From the NCBI GenBank assembly GCA_964610045.1, contig CAZSUN010000015.1, positions 1-58,388 on the forward strand: a stretch of 58,388 nucleotides of DNA, written 5' to 3'. This document shows, in pieces, positions 52,827-58,388 of this stretch (position 1 is its first letter; each line of letters opens with the position of its first letter). The stretch is from JACCYX01 sp964610045 (GTDB lineage: Bacteria; Chloroflexota; Chloroflexia; Thermomicrobiales; UBA6265). The notes under the pieces are model-generated. The model was not told the origin of the DNA, made no database searches, and saw nothing but the letters and a program-made list of their open reading frames with translations. The translations under genes were made by a program, and so were the position numbers.

Positions 52827-54469
52827 GCGTGCGACCTCCCATGACCAGGACCGTACAGGCGATGACCGGGCAACGCCCCGGTGTGTGCCGAATCCCGCAA
52901 CACGGCGACCCCATTTACGTACACATCGCGCACGCCGACCGACAGTTGATGCGGGTCGGTGTAGGTCGCACGGTCGATGATGGTGTCCGGGTCGAACACG
53001 ATCACGTCGGCGTACATGCCGTCGCGCAGCAACCCACGTTCACGAAGTCCCAGCCGGTCCGCCACCGCGGAACTGGCCTTGCGCACGGCATCCTCCAGGC
53101 CCAGCCAGCCAAGTTCCCGGACATACCTGCCCATGATCCTGGTATAGGTGCCGTAGGCGCGAGGATGCACGAGTCCACGCTTGCCGTCGACCTCCGGATC
53201 GATGCCGCCCGCGTCGGTACCGAAGCGAATCCACGATTGGGCGAACTGCTTCCGCAGGTTGTCCTCGCTCATCATCATGTACATGCAGAAGATGTTGTGG
53301 CGGTCTCGTTCGAGCAGTTCGATGGCGGCCTCCTGCCATGGCAAGCCCAGTTCCGCCGCGACATCCGCCAGTGTCCTGCCTTCGAATTGCTTGTTCTCCG
53401 GCTGGGTGAATTGCGCCAGCAGGACAGCCTCCGGCCCGTTGGCGTCTCCCAGCGATTCCCAGTCACCACTCGGGTTCATCATCTCGGCCAGGATCCGCGC
53501 CCGCATCTCCGGATTCCGGATATGTTCCTGGATCAGGCCGCCTTCGTCCGCCCACGGCGGCAGGCAGGCTTCCAGGCCCGTCCCGGCGCCATCGTACGGG
53601 TACATGTCGGCGGTAATGTCCAGTCCCCGAGCCCTGGCTTCACTGATCCGCTCGATGACCGTGTCCATCTTCGGCCAGTTGTCCTGGCCGGCCGCCTTCA
53701 AGTGGTAGATCTCGGTGGCAACGCCAGAGCGCTCGGCAATGTCGATGGTCTCCGCAAGACCTTCCAGGATTCGATCTCCTTCGGACCGCATGTGAGTGAT
53801 GTGCACCCCGTTGTACTCGGCGACAACCTCCATGACCGCGACAAGTTCATCGGTCGAGGAGAACGCATTGGGGGGGTAGATGAGGGCGGTGGCGACGCCA
53901 AACGCCCCGTCCAGCATCGCCTCGCGGGTGGCCGACCGCATTGCCTCCAGTTCAGCGGCGGACGGATCGCCAACCCGATCGCCCATGCCGTACCGGCGAA
54001 CCGTGCTCCCGCCGAGGAACGAGCCGAAGTTGACCGATACCCCGCGCGCTGCCTGGTCGGCGAGCCAGTCGCCAAACCGGGTCCAGCGGTCTCCCCGCTG
54101 CTCCCAGCTGTCGGCGAACTCGTCGCCACGGGAACGAAGCACGGTGCCAAACGCCGAGGTGTTCTCGCAGCCGACCGGCGCCGGTGTCCAGGCCTCACCG
54201 AGGATTTCGCTGGTAACTCCCTGGGTCACCTTGGACAGCGATCGCGAGTCACTCAACCAGGGGATGATCGAGTGCGACTGGATATCGATGAACCCGGGGG
54301 CAACGACGTGGCCGCTGGCGTCGACAACTGTCCCGGCAGTGGCCGGGTCGATCGCGCCTGGTGGTGCGATGCGCTCGATCCTGTCGCCGGTGATCGCCAC
54401 ATCCCCGTAGAACCAGGGATTTCCTGTCCCATCGATCACCCGTCCGTTGACGATCAGCACATCGGTCAT
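52823..54469 (-). CDS. N-acyl-D-amino-acid deacylase family amidohydrolase
   Basis: The 548-residue product is an amidohydrolase-superfamily enzyme of the D-aminoacylase group. The strand-one motif reads APGFIDIQSHS, with Gln where the first His of HxH usually stands, followed by SEILGEAWTPAPVG, GVHITHMRSEGD (His ligands) and the Asp-containing RFGTDAGGID. Metal use is thus likely reduced to the single essential site, as in D-aminoacylases. It probably hydrolyses an N-acyl-D-amino acid or a related cyclic amide. ATG 54469 follows AAGGGA. Confidence 0.85.
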   Translation of the reverse strand: MTDVLIVNGRVIDGTGNPWFYGDVAITGDRIERIAPPGAIDPATAGTVVDASGHVVAPGFIDIQSHSIIPWLSDSRSLSKVTQGVTSEILGEAWTPAPVGCENTSAFGTVLRSRGDEFADSWEQRGDRWTRFGDWLADQAARGVSVNFGSFLGGSTVRRYGMGDRVGDPSAAELEAMRSATREAMLDGAFGVATALIYPPNAFSSTDELVAVMEVVAEYNGVHITHMRSEGDRILEGLAETIDIAERSGVATEIYHLKAAGQDNWPKMDTVIERISEARARGLDITADMYPYDGAGTGLEACLPPWADEGGLIQEHIRNPEMRARILAEMMNPSGDWESLGDANGPEAVLLAQFTQPENKQFEGRTLADVAAELGLPWQEAAIELLERDRHNIFCMYMMMSEDNLRKQFAQSWIRFGTDAGGIDPEVDGKRGLVHPRAYGTYTRIMGRYVRELGWLGLEDAVRKASSAVADRLGLRERGLLRDGMYADVIVFDPDTIIDRATYTDPHQLSVGVRDVYVNGVAVLRDSAHTGALPGHRLYGPGHGRSHA

Positions 54470-54558
54470 GAGGTCCCTTTCAACATCCTGACTGCCGCGC
54501 GTGGTTCCCGGTTGCCGCATGCACGGCATCCAGCCATAGATGATACCGTTGACGGCGG

Positions 54559-54585
54559 TGTCACAAACGAGCCGGACGGCTCGTC
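54559..54585 (+). promoter_or_regulatory. ECF41-type promoter
   Basis: TGTCACA (54559-54565) and CGTC (54582-54585) are separated by 16 bp, matching the -35 and -10 known for group ECF41 sigma factors. It lies 60 bases before the AhpD-like gene that precedes the ECF41 gene, so the sigma factor very likely drives this operon. ACGAGCC-GGAC-GGCTCGT forms a small dyad that runs from the spacer into the -10. Confidence 0.88.
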
Positions 54586-54645
54586 TTCCCTGCAGGACGG
54601 CTGCGACAGTCCCGTAGACAGATCGTTTCAGCAAGGATCACCGAC

Positions 54646-55122
54646 ATGACGACCCGTATCCTCGAACAGGAACCACTCGATGCCATCGTCCGCCAAATCT
54701 CCCAGTTGGAACGGTTTCTCCGGACATCCAGCATCGAGGGACACCTGCTGCACCTGACCAAGCTGCGCGTCTCCCAGATCAACGGCTGCGCGTTCTGCCT
54801 GGCGATGCACACCCGCGACCTGCTCCAGGAAGGCGAGCGGCCTGACCGGATCGCCGTGCTGCCAGCCTGGCGCGAAACCGACTGGTTCACCGAACGGGAG
54901 CGAGCCGCCCTGGCCTGGGCCGAAGCACTCACCACCCTGCCCAACCGGGAGGTGCCGGAGGAGGCGCTCGCCCAGGCTCGCGGCTCGCTCAACGAGACCG
55001 AACTCGCCGACCTGACGCTGGCGGTCATCACCATCAACGGCTGGAACCGCTACAGCATCGCCTATCATGTAGCCCCGGTCCCGTTCCAGGCTGCAAGCGC
55101 CGAGGCCGGTATTCCCGCCTGA
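54646..55122 (+). CDS. AhpD-like / carboxymuconolactone-decarboxylase-family protein
   Basis: The 158-residue product has the AhpD-type redox motif NGCAFCLAMH, a CxxC with following His, in an otherwise helical domain. Such proteins reduce peroxides or act as thiol oxidoreductases; this group is the usual genetic partner (COE protein) of ECF41 sigma factors. AAGGA lies before the ATG at 54646. The ECF41 promoter precedes it and the sigma factor gene follows 29 bp after, making a two-gene operon. Confidence 0.9.
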   Translation: MTTRILEQEPLDAIVRQISQLERFLRTSSIEGHLLHLTKLRVSQINGCAFCLAMHTRDLLQEGERPDRIAVLPAWRETDWFTERERAALAWAEALTTLPNREVPEEALAQARGSLNETELADLTLAVITINGWNRYSIAYHVAPVPFQAASAEAGIPA

Positions 55123-55151
55123 TCCCGCGATCCAGGAGGCGCAATCGCTTC

Positions 55152-56096
55152 ATGCAAACCCGCCCATCGACACAGGCGTACCAGGAGACCCGTCCATACC
55201 TGTTCGCCGTCGCCTACCGGATGACCGGCAGCGCCAGCGAGGCAGAGGATCTCGTCCATGAAGCGTGGCTGCGCTATATCGACGCCGGTTCGCCCGGCGT
55301 CGATTCGCTGCGCGCCTACCTGACCACCATCATCTCGCGATTGAGCCTTGACTACCTGAAATCCGCTCGCGTCCGCCGCGAGGAGTACGTTGGACCGTGG
55401 CTGCCAGAGCCGGTCCTGACAACCGAGGCCGTACCCGGTCCGGCCGAGACCGCCGAACAGCGCGAGCAGGTGTCTATCGCATTCCTGACCCTGCTCGACC
55501 GGCTGACGCCCGACCAGCGCGTGGTCTATGTGCTGCGGGAGGCATTTGACCTGCCCTACGACGACATCGCAACGCATCTCGGCAAACCACCCGCGACCTG
55601 TCGCCAGATCCACCGGCGAGCGGTCCTGCGGTTGACCGAGCACGCGACTGGCGTGTCTCGCGCCGGGTCCGCTCCACCGGACCTGATCGAGCGATTCCTC
55701 ACGGCGTTCGCCAACGGCGACACGCAGGCGATCGCCGGGCTCCTGGCGGAGGATGTTGCCTGGATCAGCGACGCCGGGGCGAGCCGCCTGGCCGCACGCC
55801 GCATCATCACCGGTATCGACCAGGTCTCGCGGGGGCTTGGTGGCCTGGGCCGGAAGTTCGCCGCGGAATGGCCACTGTCCTACGAGTTCCACGATGTGAA
55901 CGGGGGCATCGCGGTCGTCTCGCTCCTCGATGGCGACGTCGAGCGTGTCACGATGGTCGATATTGCGGGCGATCGTGTGCTGCGCATCATCTCGCTCATG
56001 GCGCCCGACAAGCTGGCCTGGTTCGCTGCCTCGATCGGGCGAGATGTCGCCACGATTCACGATTCGCGGGCTAGACCCCTGGCCGCCCGGGCCTGA
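55152..56096 (+). CDS. ECF41-group sigma factor with SnoaL-like C-terminal domain
   Basis: The 314-residue product has sigma region 2 (YLFAVAYRMTGSASEAEDLV), the conserved linker WLPEP near residue 82, region 4 (LTPDQRVVYVLREAFDLPYD), and a SnoaL-like C-terminal domain that regulates activity without an anti-sigma factor. The terminal NPDKL motif reads APDKL, and the DGGGK motif reads DAGAS, so it is somewhat diverged. It probably drives the TGTCACA-CGTC promoter and thus its own operon. The start follows GGAGG. Confidence 0.92.
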   Translation: MQTRPSTQAYQETRPYLFAVAYRMTGSASEAEDLVHEAWLRYIDAGSPGVDSLRAYLTTIISRLSLDYLKSARVRREEYVGPWLPEPVLTTEAVPGPAETAEQREQVSIAFLTLLDRLTPDQRVVYVLREAFDLPYDDIATHLGKPPATCRQIHRRAVLRLTEHATGVSRAGSAPPDLIERFLTAFANGDTQAIAGLLAEDVAWISDAGASRLAARRIITGIDQVSRGLGGLGRKFAAEWPLSYEFHDVNGGIAVVSLLDGDVERVTMVDIAGDRVLRIISLMAPDKLAWFAASIGRDVATIHDSRARPLAARA

Positions 56097-56178
56097 GTCT
56101 CCCCCGGTATGCGGTCGCCGCCGGACGCGGTATGATGCGGCCCGCAATGGAATGTTACCGAAGGACAGGAGACCACCA

Positions 56179-57156
56179 GTGAGCACTGACCTGCTGAAGC
56201 GCCGACCTCTCGGCAAGATCCACCCGGATGTCGCCGCCATTTCGATCGGCTGTGCCCCGCTCGGCAACATGGGAGACACGTTCGGATACGACGTGTCGGA
56301 GGAAAATGCCGTCGCGACCGTGCTAACCGCACTCGAAAGCCCGCTCAACTACATCGACACGGCGGCCCACTACGGCGATGGCGAAAGCGAGCGACGGGTC
56401 GGCCTCGCCCTGCGCCAGATCGGCGGACTACCGGAAGGGGCTTTCCTCCAGACGAAGGAAGGGAAAGACGCGGACGACAACTACACCGGCGATGTGGTTC
56501 GCCGCCGGTTCGAACGCAGTCTCTCGTTGCTCGGTGTCGACAGGTTCGACCTCGTGTTCCTCCACGACCCCGAGCGCACCACCTGGGAGAATGCCTGGTC
56601 ACCGGGTGGTCCGGTCGAAGTCCTGCAATCGCTCAGGAATGAAGGGCTGATCGGTCACCTGGGTGTGGCACCCGGTCCGATCGACCTCACCATTCGTTAT
56701 GTCGAATCAGGTATTTTCGATGCGGTCATCACCCACAATCGCTATACCCTGCTGAACCGTTCCGCCGATCCGCTGATCGAACTGGCGTACGGTCGTGGAC
56801 TCGCGGTGTTGAATGCCGCGCCGTACGGAAGCGGCATGCTGGCCAAGGGACCGGCCGCCTACCCTCGCTATGCGTACCAGGTCGTGGGCGGCCCAATCCT
56901 CGAACGGGCGTTCACCTACCAGGAAATCTGCGATCGGTATGGCGTCCCGCTCGCCGCCGTCGCGCTTCAGTTCTCGCTCCGCGATCCGCGCATCACCAAC
57001 ACGATTGTCGGGATGAGCCGGCCGGAGCGCATCCAGGAGACGATCGACTACGCCCAATGGGAGATTCCCGCAGACCTCTGGGCGGAGATCGAGGCAGTGC
57101 CGTTCGATGGCGAAGATCCGGAGCGGGACCGGTTCGCCGCAGAGCCGGCGGGATAG
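56179..57156 (+). CDS. Aldo/keto reductase (D-threo-aldose 1-dehydrogenase-like)
   Basis: The 325-residue NADPH-dependent barrel enzyme shows the catalytic tetrad: Asp and Tyr in YIDTAAHYGDGESE, Lys in LQTKEGKD, His in VFLHDPERT. The cofactor segment is GMSRPERIQETIDY near the C-terminus. The pattern fits the AKR subgroup that oxidises L-fucose or D-arabinose-type aldoses. GTG 56179 follows AGGAG. It lies downstream of the sigma factor gene but with 82 bp between, and may have its own promoter. Confidence 0.88.
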   Translation: MSTDLLKRRPLGKIHPDVAAISIGCAPLGNMGDTFGYDVSEENAVATVLTALESPLNYIDTAAHYGDGESERRVGLALRQIGGLPEGAFLQTKEGKDADDNYTGDVVRRRFERSLSLLGVDRFDLVFLHDPERTTWENAWSPGGPVEVLQSLRNEGLIGHLGVAPGPIDLTIRYVESGIFDAVITHNRYTLLNRSADPLIELAYGRGLAVLNAAPYGSGMLAKGPAAYPRYAYQVVGGPILERAFTYQEICDRYGVPLAAVALQFSLRDPRITNTIVGMSRPERIQETIDYAQWEIPADLWAEIEAVPFDGEDPERDRFAAEPAG

Positions 57157-57179
57157 GTCGCCAGAATCGACACCGACCT

Positions 57180-58247
57180 CTACAGGAGTGTCTTCAGGCG
57201 CTCGCGGTCGATGTTGCCGCCGCTCAGGACAACGACGGTGTTGCTGCCGGGTTTCGCGCCCGTGCGTCCCGAGAGCAGTCCGGCAAGCGCAGCCGCGCCC
57301 GCTGGTTCCACCAGAATCTTGCAGCGTTCGAGAATCAGCCGTAGCGCATCGATGATTGCTGAATCCGGAACGAGGATGACGTCGTCCACGTAGTGCTCAA
57401 TCATCGCCTGCGAGAGATCGGCGGCGAATGGCGCAGCCAACCCGTCCGCCACGGTTTCGATCCGTTCCGCCGCGAGGGGACGCCCGGCATCGAGACTGCG
57501 GCGGACGATGTTCGCGCCTTCCGGCTCGACGCCAATGATGCGCACGTCGGGCCGCTGGGCCTTGATCGCCAGCGCGATGCCGGAAATCAGGCCGCCGCCG
57601 CCAACCGGTACGATCACGTTCTCGACATCAGGCATATCCTCAAGGATCTCCAGCCCGACCACCCCTTGTCCAGCGATGATCGCGGGGTCGGAGAACGGCG
57701 AGACGAAGGTCAGGTCGTGTTCGCGGCGGTAGGCGTCCATGGCGGTGAAGACGCCTTCCATGTTCTCGGAGAACATCGCCTCGGCGCCATAGCCGCGGAT
57801 GGCGTTCACCTTGGCCGGCACCGCTCCTTTCGGCATGAAGACGACGGTGCGAGTGCCAACCTTCGACCCAGCCCAGGCAAGTCCCTGGCCGTGGTTCCCG
57901 GCGGACATCGTCACCAGACCACGCTCGCGCTGGTCCGGCGTCAACTGCAGGGCGGCGTTGAGGGCGCCACGCGCCTTGAACGATCCCGTCTTCTGGAAGA
58001 GTTCGGCCTTGAGCCCGATGTTGGTTCCACTCAATCCACTCAAGGTGGCGCTGTACAGGAGCGGGGTGCGGTGGAGACGAGGCATGACCCTGACCCGGGC
58101 ATCGAACACATCCTGCAACGAGACATCGGCCCAGGACGCGGTCTCGAGTTCATCGCCGCCATTCATCTCCGCATTGCCGGTCTCTCCGCCAGTCCGGATG
58201 CTGGAGTTGGTCGCTCCATCCGAATCCAACGTGCGCGTGAGAGACAT
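57180..58247 (-). CDS. ilvA: Threonine/serine dehydratase
   Basis: PLP enzyme converting threonine (or serine) to 2-oxobutanoate (or pyruvate), the first step to isoleucine or a catabolic route. The 355-residue product has the PLP lysine in KTGSFKARGALN, a SAGNHGQG loop, and the phosphate-binding glycine run VPVGGGGLISG. No ACT regulatory domain follows, so it resembles the catabolic TdcB-like or short biosynthetic form. ATG 58247 follows AAGGAG. The frame extends 27 codons further upstream but a TATACT -10 box lies within it. Confidence 0.9.
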   Translation of the reverse strand: MSLTRTLDSDGATNSSIRTGGETGNAEMNGGDELETASWADVSLQDVFDARVRVMPRLHRTPLLYSATLSGLSGTNIGLKAELFQKTGSFKARGALNAALQLTPDQRERGLVTMSAGNHGQGLAWAGSKVGTRTVVFMPKGAVPAKVNAIRGYGAEAMFSENMEGVFTAMDAYRREHDLTFVSPFSDPAIIAGQGVVGLEILEDMPDVENVIVPVGGGGLISGIALAIKAQRPDVRIIGVEPEGANIVRRSLDAGRPLAAERIETVADGLAAPFAADLSQAMIEHYVDDVILVPDSAIIDALRLILERCKILVEPAGAAALAGLLSGRTGAKPGSNTVVVLSGGNIDRERLKTLL

Positions 58248-58303
58248 GGGATACTCCTTGCGGTGAGCGGGGTAGTGACTCCATCGGCCGAGTCCGGCAC
58301 GCC

Positions 58304-58309
58304 AGTATA
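58304..58309 (-). promoter_or_regulatory. -10-like box upstream of the threonine dehydratase
   Basis: On the minus strand TATACT lies 57 bases before the ATG at 58247. No good -35 is seen at the normal distance. Confidence 0.35.
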
Positions 58310-58346
58310 CCGAACCCCCGGCAACCAACTTCGCAGGGTCCTGTCC

Positions 58347-58388
58347 ATGAACGCATCCAGCGATCCGGATCGCCGCTTCGACGACTTA
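58347..58388 (+). CDS. Possible start of a gene cut by the window end
   Basis: An open frame begins at ATG 58347 (MNASSDPDRRFDDL...) and runs off the window. AGGG lies 8 bases before. It would be divergent from the threonine dehydratase gene. Only 14 codons are visible, so no family can be assigned. Confidence 0.3.
   Translation, partial: MNASSDPDRRFDDL

Noticed and set aside
1..58388. CRISPR array, tRNA, rRNA, insertion sequence or prophage genes
   Set aside because: Looked for and not found. The only long direct repeat is the 1,022-bp tandem duplication, and no transposase or integrase is present.

Overview
The window is high-GC bacterial chromosome with a thin cell envelope vocabulary (an LCP cell-wall polymer transferase, many Tat-type RR signal peptides, several F420-type luciferase-like oxidoreductases, an ECF41 sigma factor, GTG and TTG starts). 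This mix fits a Thermomicrobia-like member of the Chloroflexota best, with an actinobacterium as the main alternative. The assignment is inference from gene content, since no rRNA is present. I saw no tRNA, rRNA, CRISPR array, insertion sequence or phage module.

Layout. 1-8 kb: tyrS (cut by the window edge), an LCP protein, a thioredoxin-fold protein, a TipAL-like MerR regulator with its own operator, a DinB-like protein, azlCD and proS. 8-12 kb: a DUF1989 protein, a 30-residue membrane peptide, and the overlapping heme genes hemH-hemY. 12-20 kb: an M42 aminopeptidase, an orphan oligopeptide-type binding protein, a GNAT, a divergent pyruvate-kinase-like protein, an esterase and a NYN-domain nuclease. 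20-29 kb: a ROK sugar kinase, four tandem F420-type oxidoreductase genes (one a fresh chimera made by a 1,022-bp tandem duplication), and a four-gene ABC-2 transporter operon. 29-40 kb: a Tat-exported intradiol-dioxygenase-like protein, a TPM/DUF2207 membrane protein, an AT-rich insert carrying a pYEATS-like protein, a heterodimeric ABC exporter, an MFS transporter, a GNAT and an LppX-like secreted protein. 40-50 kb: a fifth F420-type oxidoreductase, a membrane protein and TetR regulator facing each other across a 37-bp palindrome, fumC, and an htrA / response regulator / histidine kinase group resembling the mycobacterial pepD-mprAB stress locus. 50-58 kb: an arginase-family protein, a J-domain membrane protein, a kinase-like/D-aminoacylase pair, an ECF41 sigma factor with its AhpD-like partner and a textbook ECF41 promoter, an aldo/keto reductase and a threonine dehydratase.

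Strongest observations. (1) Genes at 22150-25123 record an unequal crossover within a 42-bp stretch shared by two paralogues, giving an intact chimeric gene and about 1,064 bp of apparently perfect repeat. (2) The ECF41 promoter TGTCACA-16-CGTC lies just upstream of the AhpD-like/sigma pair. (3) The pYEATS-like gene has much lower GC than its surroundings and its own near-consensus sigma70 promoter. (4) Two regulators, MerR and TetR, have operators visible as clean dyads. (5) Several dispersed repeats lie between genes. Most other genes are ordinary housekeeping or accessory metabolism. I did not find a convincing new multi-gene system; the pYEATS-like gene is the nearest candidate and stands alone.
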